Below, piece after piece: positions 44,944 through 54,046 of a stretch of 64,000 nucleotides of DNA. Each line of letters begins with the position of its first letter. Position 1 is the first letter of the stretch. The position numbers and the translations under genes are program-made. This DNA comes from Shewanella putrefaciens (GTDB lineage Bacteria; Pseudomonadota; Gammaproteobacteria; Enterobacterales; Shewanellaceae): assembly GCF_016406305.1 (NCBI RefSeq), contig NZ_CP066369.1, positions 310,001-374,000 of the forward strand, given 5' to 3'. Below the pieces are notes generated by a model. The model saw nothing but the letters and a program-made list of their open reading frames with translations, did no database searches and was not told the origin of the DNA.

Positions 44944-46071
44944 TTAACGGTTAGCAATCGGCACCACTTTACGGGGTGCGACGCCCACATAATCGGCACT
45001 TGGGCGAATGATGCGGTTGTTAGAGCGTTGCTCCATCACATGCGCCGCCCAACCCGTTACCCGTGAACACACGAAGATTGGGGTAAACAATTTAGTCGGA
45101 ATGCCCATAAAGTGATAAGCGCTGGCGTGGAAGAAGTCAGCATTACAGAAGAGTTTTTTCTGTTCCCACATCAGGGCTTCACAGGCAACCGATACGCGAT
45201 AGAGGCGATCATCGCCATAATCGGCGGCCAGCTTTTCAGACCATTCTTTGATAATGGCGTTACGTGGGTCCGATTCGCGGTAAATCGCGTGGCCAAAGCC
45301 CATGATCTTGTCTTTACGCTCTAACTTACCCATCAGAATATCGCGAGCATCGGCTTCATCTTTCATATCTTGGATAAGTTCCATCGCCGCTTCGTTTGCG
45401 CCGCCATGGAGTGGGCCGCGCAGTGAACCGATAGCACCTGTCACGCAGGAATGCATATCTGACAGGGTTGAAGCGCATACACGGGCGGTAAAGGTTGATG
45501 CGTTAAACTCATGTTCTGCATAAAGAATGAGGGATACATCCATCACTTTAGCATGCAGTGCCGACGGCGCTTTACCGTGTAATAGGTGGAGGAAGTGGGC
45601 GCCAATTTGCTCGTCTTGGGTTTCGGTGTCGATACGCACGCCATCATGGCTAAAGCGATACCAGTAACAGATGATCGATGGGAAGGCGGCCAGTAAACGG
45701 TCGGCAATTTCACTCTGTTCGCTAAAGTTATGCTCGGCTTCTAAGTTACCCAACATTGAACAGCCAGTGCGCATCACATCCATTGGGTGAGTGTCGGCGG
45801 GAATACGTTCTAACACTTCTTTTAATGCCTGTGGCAGGCCGCGCAGACTTTTGAGTTTGGTTTTGTAGGCGTCTAATTGGGCCTGGGTTGGCAGTTCACC
45901 GTAAAGAATAAGGTAGGCAACCTCTTCGAAGGTGGCGTTTTCGCCTAGATCCTTCACATCATAACCGCGGTATGTGAGACCACTGCCTGAAACGCCCACT
46001 GTACTTAATGAGGTTTCCCCAGCGCTCTGACCACGTAATCCTGCGCCACTTAACTTTTTAGCTTCTGACAT
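44944..46071 (-). CDS. prpC: 2-methylcitrate synthase PrpC
   Basis: A 375-residue citrate-synthase family protein. Motifs: GLRGQSAGETSLSTVG, LTYRGYDVKDL, the active-site regions LRGPLHGGANEAAM and GFGHAIYRESDPRN, and AHVMEQRSNNRIIRPSADYVG. The length and SLSTVG...LTYRGYD start fit PrpC rather than GltA. It condenses propionyl-CoA with oxaloacetate. GGAAGG lies before the ATG. Second enzyme gene of the operon, 122 bp after prpB. Confidence 0.96.
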   Translation of the reverse strand: MSEAKKLSGAGLRGQSAGETSLSTVGVSGSGLTYRGYDVKDLGENATFEEVAYLILYGELPTQAQLDAYKTKLKSLRGLPQALKEVLERIPADTHPMDVMRTGCSMLGNLEAEHNFSEQSEIADRLLAAFPSIICYWYRFSHDGVRIDTETQDEQIGAHFLHLLHGKAPSALHAKVMDVSLILYAEHEFNASTFTARVCASTLSDMHSCVTGAIGSLRGPLHGGANEAAMELIQDMKDEADARDILMGKLERKDKIMGFGHAIYRESDPRNAIIKEWSEKLAADYGDDRLYRVSVACEALMWEQKKLFCNADFFHASAYHFMGIPTKLFTPIFVCSRVTGWAAHVMEQRSNNRIIRPSADYVGVAPRKVVPIANR

Positions 46072-46214
46072 AATTCTTCCCTTCCGTTAACTCTGTTTAG
46101 TATTGCCAGACCTTATTAGGCTACTGGCTTTTATGGGTTAATGCTGCAAGGCATAAGGCCTGAACGGTTGAGTGCCTGTTGGGTTCAACTGAGTGTAGGG
46201 TTGCAGCTTGTCGG

Positions 46215-47093
46215 TTATTTATCTTGGTTAAACAGTTGATCTAACTTGTCTTCAAAGGCGTGGTAGCCCAAATACTTATACAGATCCGTGCGGCTCTGCA
46301 TAGTGTCTAATACATTGCGTTGATGACCGTCATTCATCAGCGCTTGCATCACCTTCAATGCCGCTTGGTTGGCCGCACGGAAAGTGCCGAGGGGATACAG
46401 CACCATATCGGCGCCCGCTTCGGCGAGTTCTTCTTTATTGAATAGCTGGGTTTGGCCAAATTCGGTCATGTTCGCCAAAATCGGGGCGTTAACCTGGGCC
46501 TTGAAGTGGCGATATTGGTCCAGCTCGGTTAAGGCTTCGGCGAAAATCATATCGGCACCGGCGGCAATATAGGCTTTGGCGCGCTCGATTCCTGCTTCTA
46601 AGCCCTCAACGGCGACCGCATCGGTACGCGCCATGATCACAAAGTTAGGATCGGTGCGGGCATCGACGGCGGCTTTAATGCGATCGACCATTTCTTCGGT
46701 GCTGACTACGGCTTTATTGGGTCTATGGCCACAGCGTTTTTGTGACACTTGGTCTTCCATATGCACGGCAGCGACGCCGATTTTTTCGAATTCTTTGATG
46801 GTGCGGGCGATATTGAATGCGCCGCCCCAACCAGTGTCGATATCGACCAACAGAGGCAATTGGGTTGCCGAGGTGATGCGGCCCGCATCGATCAGCACAT
46901 CGTTCATCGACGTCATGCCTAAGTCGGGCAAGCCGTAGGAGGCGTTAGCGACACCGGCTCCAGAGAGGTAAAGGGCTTGAAAGCCGGTTTGCTCTGCCAT
47001 TAAGGCAAAGTAAGCATTGGTGGTGCCAAGGATTTGCAACGGTTTGGCGTTGGCGAGGGCTTGGCGAAAACGTAATCCTGCACTTTGGGTCAT
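46215..47093 (-). CDS. prpB: 2-methylisocitrate lyase PrpB
   Basis: A 292-residue protein. I start at ATG 47093 ([13 protein letters not shown]), with AAGGA eight bases upstream. The isocitrate lyase/PEP mutase fold shows [20 protein letters not shown], the catalytic QKRCGH (C121) and FVIMARTDA, then [10 protein letters not shown]. It cleaves 2-methylisocitrate to pyruvate and succinate, the final step of propionate breakdown. It is the first enzyme gene after the regulator, 52 bp away. Confidence 0.96.
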   Translation of the reverse strand: MTQSAGLRFRQALANAKPLQILGTTNAYFALMAEQTGFQALYLSGAGVANASYGLPDLGMTSMNDVLIDAGRITSATQLPLLVDIDTGWGGAFNIARTIKEFEKIGVAAVHMEDQVSQKRCGHRPNKAVVSTEEMVDRIKAAVDARTDPNFVIMARTDAVAVEGLEAGIERAKAYIAAGADMIFAEALTELDQYRHFKAQVNAPILANMTEFGQTQLFNKEELAEAGADMVLYPLGTFRAANQAALKVMQALMNDGHQRNVLDTMQSRTDLYKYLGYHAFEDKLDQLFNQDK

Positions 47094-47145
47094 GGTCTTT
47101 GTCCTTATCTTTCCTGTAGGCATATTGGGCCGCATGTACTTAGCG

Positions 47146-47907
47146 TTAGTTGGCTAAGGTGTCTTTAGCGGCGGCATTGGCTTGCAATTCAATCAAACGT
47201 AATTCGGTATTTTTGCGGCCTTGTTCTATATGGCGGCGCATGAGGAGTCCCGCTAATTCACCATCGCGCTGGGCTATGGCTTCCACTATGCGTCTGTGTT
47301 CGGCAATGGCTTTAACGGGGCGATTCTGATTGGTGCACTGGTAACGGTACATCCGCAGTAGGTGATACAGGCCGCCGATTAAGGTTTCCTGCAGATGTTT
47401 ATTGCCACTGGCTTGAATGATTTGGTAGTGGAAATCGACATCACCTTCCTCTTGGAAATAGGTATCCCCCTTAATCAGCGCCGCCTCTTGAGCCGCGAGC
47501 AGATCTTCTAACTTAGCGAGTTGCTCTGGGGTGATACGGCTGGCGGCCAGTTCGCAGGCCATGCCTTCGAGTACGCTACGCAGTTGATATAAATCGTTAA
47601 GTTCGCTCACTGTCAGTTGGGCAACGCGGGCACCAATATGGGGGGCGCGCACGACTAAGCGTTGTCTTTCTAAGGTTTGCAGGGCTTCGCGGGTTGGGCC
47701 GCGGCTGATGCCGTATTTTTCGGCCAGTGCTTGTTCGTTAATCTTGCTGCCCGCTGGCAACTCGCCTTTGATGATGCTGGTTTGGATCTGCACCAAAATC
47801 TGATCGGCTAATGTGGTCGAGGTTTTTTCGGGAGTAACAGATTTCACCTTGTCGGCCGTTTGGCTTGGGGTGTCATCAATTGGGAACCTCGCGTCTTGCT
47901 TTAACAT
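47146..47907 (-). CDS. prpR: GntR/FCD-family regulator of the prp operon
   Basis: A 253-residue protein: a winged HTH (about 30-100; [30 protein letters not shown]) followed by an all-helical FCD ligand domain (about 110-240; [49 protein letters not shown]). It is the first gene of the transcript that continues into prpB. Three copies of a GntR-type palindrome (ATTGTYRACAAT) lie in the 200 bp upstream, so it probably represses its own operon and is released by a methylcitrate-cycle intermediate. It is not related to the sigma-54 PrpR of E. coli; the symbol follows its role. Confidence 0.9.
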   Translation of the reverse strand: MLKQDARFPIDDTPSQTADKVKSVTPEKTSTTLADQILVQIQTSIIKGELPAGSKINEQALAEKYGISRGPTREALQTLERQRLVVRAPHIGARVAQLTVSELNDLYQLRSVLEGMACELAASRITPEQLAKLEDLLAAQEAALIKGDTYFQEEGDVDFHYQIIQASGNKHLQETLIGGLYHLLRMYRYQCTNQNRPVKAIAEHRRIVEAIAQRDGELAGLLMRRHIEQGRKNTELRLIELQANAAAKDTLAN

Positions 47908-47927
47908 AGCGCATCACTATTCAGAGG

Positions 47928-47939
47928 ATTGTCGACAAT
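47928..47939. promoter_or_regulatory. GntR-type operator 1
   Basis: ATTGTCGACAAT, a perfect 12-bp palindrome 20 bp upstream of the prpR start, downstream of the probable promoter. Confidence 0.8.
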
Positions 47940-47948
47940 GGATAAAAA

Positions 47949-47977
47949 ATAGCCCTCTATCGGAATGTTGTCAACAA
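47949..47977 (-). promoter_or_regulatory. prp promoter overlapping operator 2
   Basis: On the minus strand TTGTTGACAA (47977-47968) is the second operator core. Its TTGACA is the -35, followed by a 17-bp spacer and TATTTT as -10. A repressor bound here would block RNA polymerase directly. A further perfect TATAAT lies at about 48008-48003 without a good -35. Confidence 0.65.
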
Positions 47978-48096
47978 TGTGATTAATTTGTATATGTCCA
48001 CATTATAGGGGTACTTTAATTAAATTTTTGATTAATATGGTTTTATTGTTAATTTGTAATTTTATTAATTTTTTGATCTAAAGTTTTAAATGAAAT

Positions 48097-48108
48097 ATTG
48101 TCAACAAT
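48097..48108. promoter_or_regulatory. GntR-type operator 3
   Basis: ATTGTCAACAAT, same motif as operators 1 and 2, about 190 bp upstream of prpR in an AT-rich stretch. Spacing of about 130 bp to operator 2 could allow looping. Confidence 0.7.
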
Positions 48109-48302
48109 TTCTGGTTTTAATCGTTGTGAAAAAGAGGGACTGGGGCAGAGCAAAGCCCAAAAATGGCGTAGTGGGGGGAATTCTATTAGTGAGTGGCATG
48201 GGGCTATATTCAAGCAGCCCCGGTGACCCAACAGCCCCTAGGGCATGGTTGGGTATATTTTGATGAGGGAACCTAAATGAAAGCCACTTAAATGATAGTA
48301 GC
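48109..48302. other. Intergenic DNA with one hairpin, no gene seen
   Basis: ACCCAAC (48226-48232) and GTTGGGT (48248-48254) pair around a loop that can itself fold (GCCCCTAGGGC). It lies just after the acyltransferase stop and may be its 3' end structure. No T-run in the minus direction. Confidence 0.4.
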
Positions 48303-49244
48303 TTAGTGAGCTGTGTGATTAGTGCTGGTGGCGTTATCGCTTTGTGTTTGCGGGCTATGGAGCAGGCAATGGATCTGTTGATCTTTTTCAGCCCAAAGCT
48401 GATTTAACCAGCGCTGGAATTCGACACGGTATTCGGACTCGGAAAAATAACGGTTAGCATCGACCTGAGGAACGGGGAGAGCGCGCACTCGAACTATGAT
48501 TTTATTCACTTTACCATTCATCACGCCAAACAGAATATCTTGAGGCGCATCTGGGTAGACAATTGTCATATCCAGCAGGTTAGTAAATTGTTCGCCCATG
48601 GCTGACAGGGTAAAGGCGATGCCTCCGGCCTTGGGACGTAATAAATATTGATAGGGTGAATCCTGACGCTGGCGCTTATCCTCGGTAAAACGGCTGCCCT
48701 CAACATAGTTGATAATTGAGGTAGGCATATTCTTAAATTTTTCACAGGCACTGCGAGTCGTGGCTAAGTCCTTCCCCCTAAGCTTAGGGTTCTTTTTGAG
48801 TTTTGCTGGGCTGGTTCTGTCCATAAATGGCATATCCAGCGCCCAGCAACCTAGGCCCATAATGGGCACATAGATCAGTTCTTTCTTGAGAAAAAACTTC
48901 AGCATAGGGATATGGTTGCGCAATAAGTAAGTTTGCGCCGCGATATCAAAACCACTCAGATGGTTGCTGATCAGTAAGTACCAGCCATTTTTGTCAAGTC
49001 CATCAAGCCCTTGAACATCCCATTCGATTTTAGCGATCAAAAATAAGATGCCGCCATTACAGCTTGCCCACGCCCACATAAAGCGGTTCATTAGTGCTGT
49101 GACCGCATTACGGGCCCCTTGCACTGGCATCAGTATTTTCACTAATCCGCCGAGGCAAACCAGCGAGCCCCAAAGGGCGGTATTAATGATCAATAGGCTC
49201 AAGCTGAGAATAAACAGCAAGGGACCGGGAAGAAAATTCAACAT
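48303..49244 (-). CDS. Phospholipid/lysophospholipid acyltransferase, YihG family (copy 2)
   Basis: A 313-residue PlsC-type acyltransferase: N-terminal membrane helix or helices (LPGPLLFILSLSLLIINTALWG), catalytic motif NHLSGFD (HX4D), then KFFLKKELIYVPIMGLGCWALDMPFM, NYVEGSRF and FTLSAMGEQF. The second motif block YVEGSRF is typical. It resembles E. coli YihG, which acylates lysophospholipid. It starts 13 bp after the adjacent paralogue, so the pair is an operon. Glycerolipid remodelling at the inner membrane is inferred. Confidence 0.9.
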   Translation of the reverse strand: MLNFLPGPLLFILSLSLLIINTALWGSLVCLGGLVKILMPVQGARNAVTALMNRFMWAWASCNGGILFLIAKIEWDVQGLDGLDKNGWYLLISNHLSGFDIAAQTYLLRNHIPMLKFFLKKELIYVPIMGLGCWALDMPFMDRTSPAKLKKNPKLRGKDLATTRSACEKFKNMPTSIINYVEGSRFTEDKRQRQDSPYQYLLRPKAGGIAFTLSAMGEQFTNLLDMTIVYPDAPQDILFGVMNGKVNKIIVRVRALPVPQVDANRYFSESEYRVEFQRWLNQLWAEKDQQIHCLLHSPQTQSDNATSTNHTAH

Positions 49245-49257
49245 ATTGGCGTCACCC

Positions 49258-50151
49258 TTATTCTTTATGCACTTGGCCAGCGAGTTGGCTTATCACTTGA
49301 TCCTTAGTGAGCCAGAGCTGATTTAACTGTTCTTGAAAGCCAATTTTGAAATCACGGTCATTCATATAATCGCCGCGCATGGCGGGATCGATATCGGATA
49401 TTTTGATGTGTACTTTAACGCTTGGCAGCTTGCCTGTCAGGTAGTCCCAATAGCTGGGGACCTGATCGGGATAGTAGATAGCCACATCCACTAACTTATG
49501 GATTTGGTCTCCCATGGCCGATAGCGCGAAGGCCATGCCGCCCGCTTTGGGTTTTAACAAGTGTTGGAACTGAGAGTTTTGCTTCTTATGCTTGGCTTTG
49601 CTGAAGCGTGTGCCTTCAACAAAATTCATTACACTCACGGGCTTAGCTTTAAACTTAGCGCAAGCTTTACGTGTAATTTCAATATCTTTGCCCCTTAACT
49701 TGGGGTTTTTCTTAAGCTGCGCTGTGCTATAACGGCGCATAAAAGGAAAGTCCAGCGCCCACCAGGCGAGTCCAAGTATGGGCACAAAAATCAGTTCCTG
49801 TTTTAGGAAGAATTTGAGGAAGGGGATCTTGTGGTTAAATATGCGCTGCAGGATCAAAATATCCACCCAAGATTGGTGGTTAGCGATCACCATGTACCAC
49901 TCTTTGGTTGAAAATTGGGTATCGCCCGTTAGCTCGATTTTTACCGGATGCAGTAAACGCTCAATGACACCATTAACACTAATCCAGGCACTGGCACAAA
50001 AATCGAGTACATAGCTGGTGGCCGTTCTTAGTGGGGCAAAGGGGATAAGTTTGATCACACTGCCCAAGATAATCGGGATCGCCCAAAATATCGTATTAAC
50101 GACATAGCCTAAGAAGGCTATACAGCCTTTGATCTGTGAAAACAGCGTCAC
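49258..50151 (-). CDS. yihG: Phospholipid/lysophospholipid acyltransferase, YihG family (copy 1)
   Basis: A 297-residue paralogue of the downstream gene: catalytic NHQSWVD, KFFLKQELIFVPILGLAWWALDFPFM, KNPKLRGKDIEITRKACAKF, NFVEGTRF and a membrane helix near the start. It starts at GTG 50151 with a GGGGG ribosome site. It is closer to E. coli YihG in its motif than the second copy (HQSWVD versus HRSWAD). Both copies share the KNPKLRGKD segment exactly, indicating tandem duplication. Confidence 0.9.
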   Translation of the reverse strand: MTLFSQIKGCIAFLGYVVNTIFWAIPIILGSVIKLIPFAPLRTATSYVLDFCASAWISVNGVIERLLHPVKIELTGDTQFSTKEWYMVIANHQSWVDILILQRIFNHKIPFLKFFLKQELIFVPILGLAWWALDFPFMRRYSTAQLKKNPKLRGKDIEITRKACAKFKAKPVSVMNFVEGTRFSKAKHKKQNSQFQHLLKPKAGGMAFALSAMGDQIHKLVDVAIYYPDQVPSYWDYLTGKLPSVKVHIKISDIDPAMRGDYMNDRDFKIGFQEQLNQLWLTKDQVISQLAGQVHKE

Positions 50152-50267
50152 TATTTAGCGCCCCCTGACAAAAATTGGAGGCCTATGTTACTCGGTGTCG
50201 GCCTTTGGCTCAATCATCGGTCAGCTGGTCGGTGCATTTGTTAACATTTATTGTCGCAATTATTGTG

Positions 50268-51794
50268 TCAATACTGCTGGGATAATCGCGCTAGCAGCCT
50301 ATCCATGGCGCGGTAACCTAAGGCTTGGGCTAAGTGACGCCTTTCGGTATTGGGAGCTTGTTCGAGGTCAGCAATGGTGCGGGCAACCCTTTGTATACGG
50401 TGGAAACTGCGCACGGAGAGCCCGAGTTTGACCACGCTTTGTTCTAGAAAAATCAGATCGGCCTCGCTTAAGCCACTGAACTGTTTTAGCTGTTTACCCG
50501 TAAGTTCGCTATTGAGCACTCCAGCCCTCGCGAGCTGAATATCCCGGGCGCGCTTGACGCGTTTGGCGACCTCTTGGCTGGTTTCGCTCGGCGCCGTGGC
50601 TTGGGTGAGGGTGCCAGCGGGCAGTTTTGGTACCTCTATGGTGAGGTCGAATCTATCGAGGAAGGGGCCCGACAATCTTGCAAGGTAGCGCTGCACTTGA
50701 TCTGGGGTAGCGCGGTTATGGGAATCTATATCGCCGCTGGGGCTAGGGTTCATGGCGGCGATCAATTGGAAGCGGCTTAAAAAGGTGAGTTTAGCGGCGG
50801 CGCGGGAAATCACAACTTCGCCCGTTTCCATAGGTTCCCGTAGACAGTCGAGCACTTTACGTGGAAATTCAGCCACCTCATCTAAAAATAATACGCCGCG
50901 ATGGGCGAGGGATATTTCACCTGGCTTAGGTATGCTGCCACCGCCAACGAGGGAGATGGATGAACTTGTATGGTGAGGCGCCCTAAAGGGGCGTTTTAAA
51001 AAATGTTGCGGCTTGATATCGAGGCCGGCAACTGAGTGAATGGCAGCAACTTCTAAGGCTTCTTCATAACTTAAGCTGGGGAGCAGTGCCATCATGCGGC
51101 TCGCCAGCATGGTTTTGCCGGTTCCCGGTGGGCCTAACATCAGCAAGTTATGGTTGCCCGCGGCGGCAATCTCCAGTGCTTGCTTTGCCTGATATTGGCC
51201 TATCACATCGCTTAGGCAATGCTCTGACTCTGGCGCTGTTTCGCTCACCCATTCAAGGTGGCTATCGAGTTCTGGCAGTGGTGCTTGGCCGAGCAAAAAG
51301 GCAGCAAGACTCTGTAAATGCGAGCCAAAAAATACCCTGTGATAGCCGACTAACTCGGCATCGTGGCGATTTTCTAGCGGTAAAATCAAAGTGTTGTCTT
51401 GACGCTTGGCCGCAATAATCGCCGGCAGCAAGCCTTGGCAGTAACGTATGTGCCCTGATAGGGCTAATTCACCTACAAACTCGGTATTTTTGAGGCTGTT
51501 AGTGGGTATTTGCTCCGAGGCCGCGAGTATACCTATGGCAATGGGTAAGTCGTAACGACCCCCTTGCTTCGGGAGGTCGGCTGGCGCGAGGTTGACGGTT
51601 ATTCTGCGCATCGGGAATTCAAACCCCGCATTGATCAGTGCGCTGCGGACTCGCTCGCGCGCTTCTTTGACCGAGGCTTCGGGTAATCCCACTAGGTTAA
51701 ATGCGGGTAGGCCATTGCTGAGGTGCACTTCAACCGTGACTTCGGGGGCTTCGACCCCACAGCTGGCTCGGGTATTGACGCAGGCAATCGCCAT
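50268..51794 (-). CDS. yifB: YifB/ComM-family magnesium-chelatase-like AAA+ ATPase
   Basis: A 508-residue protein starting at ATG 51794 with AAGGAT eight bases upstream. N-terminal Lon-like subdomain (ACVNTRASCGVEAPEVTVEVHLSNGLPAFNLVGLP). AAA+ domain with Walker A GPPGTGKT (K227), FLDEVAEF as Walker B, and the FLDRFDL sensor motif. The C-terminus is the Mg-chelatase-type helical part (SVRSFHRIQRVARTIADLE). ComM is a hexameric branch-migration helicase that helps integrate transforming DNA; the family name YifB is older. Stand-alone gene. Confidence 0.94.
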   Translation of the reverse strand: MAIACVNTRASCGVEAPEVTVEVHLSNGLPAFNLVGLPEASVKEARERVRSALINAGFEFPMRRITVNLAPADLPKQGGRYDLPIAIGILAASEQIPTNSLKNTEFVGELALSGHIRYCQGLLPAIIAAKRQDNTLILPLENRHDAELVGYHRVFFGSHLQSLAAFLLGQAPLPELDSHLEWVSETAPESEHCLSDVIGQYQAKQALEIAAAGNHNLLMLGPPGTGKTMLASRMMALLPSLSYEEALEVAAIHSVAGLDIKPQHFLKRPFRAPHHTSSSISLVGGGSIPKPGEISLAHRGVLFLDEVAEFPRKVLDCLREPMETGEVVISRAAAKLTFLSRFQLIAAMNPSPSGDIDSHNRATPDQVQRYLARLSGPFLDRFDLTIEVPKLPAGTLTQATAPSETSQEVAKRVKRARDIQLARAGVLNSELTGKQLKQFSGLSEADLIFLEQSVVKLGLSVRSFHRIQRVARTIADLEQAPNTERRHLAQALGYRAMDRLLARLSQQY

Positions 51795-51934
51795 AAACAA
51801 ATCCTTTTGTAGAGATATAGCGCAGAATTTGAGTGTAGCAGCAATTGTGGCGGTGGCTTTGCTATCAGTACGTTATTCTTGCTTCAGCAATAGGTTATCC
51901 GTGTTTACCTTAGCGCTGGCGAGCATAATGACTT

Positions 51935-52924
51935 TTAGGGCTGATTTTTATGTAAGTTTTTTGCCGCATACATGCGCTTATCGGCCAGTTCCAGCAGTTG
52001 ATCGGGTTCCATACCATCCTGTGGCAATACAATCGCGCCAATACTGACTTGTAACTGGTAGTTGCGGCCTTCAAATGTTAATGGTGACGCCATGGCCGCT
52101 TCGATACGCTGGAGCGCCGTTGTGACTGCCTCTGGATTTTCTTGCGGCGTTAGAATGACCCCAAATTCATCCCCGCCGAGTCGAGCCGCGAGATCTGTGT
52201 CGCGGGTTGTCTGTTGCAGGCGCTTAGCAAACTCTAACAACACGGCATCTCCGGCGCGGTGGCCATGCGTATCATTGATCTGTTTCAGCCCGTCCATATC
52301 CATCATCAACAGGCCTGTGGGGAGTTGTTCTCGCTTCGCCCGGGCGATCGCATTGTGCAGCCTATCCATAAATAATGCCCGGTTGGCAAGGCCCGTCATG
52401 CAGTCGTGGGTGGCTTTGAAAAACAAATTATCGCTATCGTATTTAACCGAAAAATACATGGCGGCAGCCACGGCTTCCGAGAGCATATTCAGCAGTGTGA
52501 TATCCGGTTGTTGAAACTTACCGACATGCCGCGATACGGCTTTAAGCACACCAACTGTGGCACCTTGGTATGTTAGGGGCATGACCAGCATAGAGCGTAA
52601 ACCGACTTTATTACAGGCGGCGAGATCGACTCGGGTGTCTGTTGCCGCATCGATACAAGTGAGTACTTCTCCCGTTTTAATGCATAAACCAGACAAACTA
52701 GCGTCAACCTTTAGTCGTAGGCCAAGCTGAGGTGCGGCTATGCCCGAAGCCGCCCGGTACACCATGTCGCCCTCTTCGGCTAACTCAATCGCGGCGCCAT
52801 CGGCATCGATCAAGGGCAGTGTTTGCTCCACAACATATTGCATTACCCCGCCTAAATCGAGCCCTAGTTTGGCTATTTCAGTTTGAATATTAATTACTTG
52901 CAGCAGTTGCTCGCGTGATGGCAT
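51935..52924 (-). CDS. GAF-GGDEF diguanylate cyclase
   Basis: A 329-residue soluble protein: a GAF domain (about 20-155; VEQTLPLIDADGAAIELAEEGDM, GLRSMLVMPLTYQGATVGVLKAVS) and a GGDEF domain (about 170-325). The active motif GGDEF is at 250-254, preceded by an RxxD I-site (RDTD), so it is probably feedback-inhibited. DMDGLKQINDTHGHRAGD is present. It should make c-di-GMP in response to a small ligand bound by GAF. It is upstream of the yifB gene and downstream of an HD-GYP regulator on the same strand. Confidence 0.92.
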   Translation of the reverse strand: MPSREQLLQVINIQTEIAKLGLDLGGVMQYVVEQTLPLIDADGAAIELAEEGDMVYRAASGIAAPQLGLRLKVDASLSGLCIKTGEVLTCIDAATDTRVDLAACNKVGLRSMLVMPLTYQGATVGVLKAVSRHVGKFQQPDITLLNMLSEAVAAAMYFSVKYDSDNLFFKATHDCMTGLANRALFMDRLHNAIARAKREQLPTGLLMMDMDGLKQINDTHGHRAGDAVLLEFAKRLQQTTRDTDLAARLGGDEFGVILTPQENPEAVTTALQRIEAAMASPLTFEGRNYQLQVSIGAIVLPQDGMEPDQLLELADKRMYAAKNLHKNQP

Positions 52925-53059
52925 GCATTAATTCCGAATAATTGATTTTTGTCGCTTAATGGAAAAAGCAGATAGAAATCCCCATTGTCACGCTGAAGTG
53001 TAATACGTAAGTTGCAGTGGTTGGTAATCTCTGTTGCATTGGATTATATGCTGGGCACA

Positions 53060-54046
53060 TTATTGCTGCGCTTCTTTCTCGTCCCACTCTAGCTTAATGC
53101 ACATGACTTCGACCAGATTTGCACAGAAAATCTCGACTAGACGAGGGTCAAACTGTGTGCCTGAGCCGCGGCGAATTTCAGCCACTGCGTCATCAATTGG
53201 CCAGGGCTCCTTATAGGGCCGTTTTGTTGTCAATGCATCAAATACATCCGTCAGCGCAACGATTCGACCCGATTCGGGAATCGCCTCGCCAACTAGGCCA
53301 TTGGGATAACCCGTGCCGTCCCAACGTTCATGGTGGGTTAGGGCGACTTCTGCCGCCAGCTCAAATAGTGGTGAATGGCCACGGCGCAGGATTTCATAAC
53401 CAATTTGTGCGTGGCTTTGCATAATCTGCCACTCCTGTGGAGTTAGTCGCCGCGGGGCTTTAAGGATTTGATCAGGAATGCCTATCTTGCCCGTATCGTG
53501 CATGGGGGCGGCCAGTTCCATCCGTTCGACCGCGGCTTCATCCCAGCCGGCTGCCTTGGCTAAAAAGGCGCTATAGGCGGCCATACGCCAGATATGTTGG
53601 CCCGTGTCGGTATCGTTGTAATGTCCGGCCATCCCCAGCATATAGATGGATTCGCGCTGACTGCTTTCCAGCTCCCGTGCACGTACTAATGACAGGTGGG
53701 TCTGTACGCGCCTATGAACCAACGGGCCGCAGATGGGCTTTTGGATGTAGTCGACGGCCCCGACATCGAAACCACGGGCTTCATCTTCCATTTCGGCCAT
53801 TGCCGTAATAAAAATAACTGGGGCATGTGAGGTCAGTGGATTTTGCTTTAAGCGTTGGCACACTTGATAGCCATCCATGCCCGGCATCATGATATCGAGT
53901 AGCACGAGATCTGGCCTATGCTTCTCTGCTATTGTTAATGCCGTTTCGCCATCGGTGGCAAAGTAAAGTTGATAACTGTGGCGCAATACCTGCCGTAATA
54001 CCTGTAAATTATTGGGTTCGTCATCGACAATCAGGATTTTTTTCAT
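53060..54046 (-). CDS. Response regulator with HD-GYP c-di-GMP phosphodiesterase output (RpfG type)
   Basis: A 328-residue protein: receiver domain (1-120) with the phospho-acceptor region DLVLLDIMMPGMDGYQ, and an HD-GYP domain (about 145-320). This has H183-D184 (HDTGKIGIP) and HHERWDGTGYPNGL with GYP at 246-248. It should hydrolyse c-di-GMP under control of phosphorylation. GGAGC precedes the ATG, which overlaps the stop of the upstream hybrid kinase (ATGA), so the two are a translationally coupled pair. Confidence 0.94.
   Translation of the reverse strand: MKKILIVDDEPNNLQVLRQVLRHSYQLYFATDGETALTIAEKHRPDLVLLDIMMPGMDGYQVCQRLKQNPLTSHAPVIFITAMAEMEDEARGFDVGAVDYIQKPICGPLVHRRVQTHLSLVRARELESSQRESIYMLGMAGHYNDTDTGQHIWRMAAYSAFLAKAAGWDEAAVERMELAAPMHDTGKIGIPDQILKAPRRLTPQEWQIMQSHAQIGYEILRRGHSPLFELAAEVALTHHERWDGTGYPNGLVGEAIPESGRIVALTDVFDALTTKRPYKEPWPIDDAVAEIRRGSGTQFDPRLVEIFCANLVEVMCIKLEWDEKEAQQ

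Noticed and set aside
48049..48231. 60-codon minus-strand ORF upstream of prpR
   Set aside because: It includes an operator for the GntR regulator and has no protein-like features.
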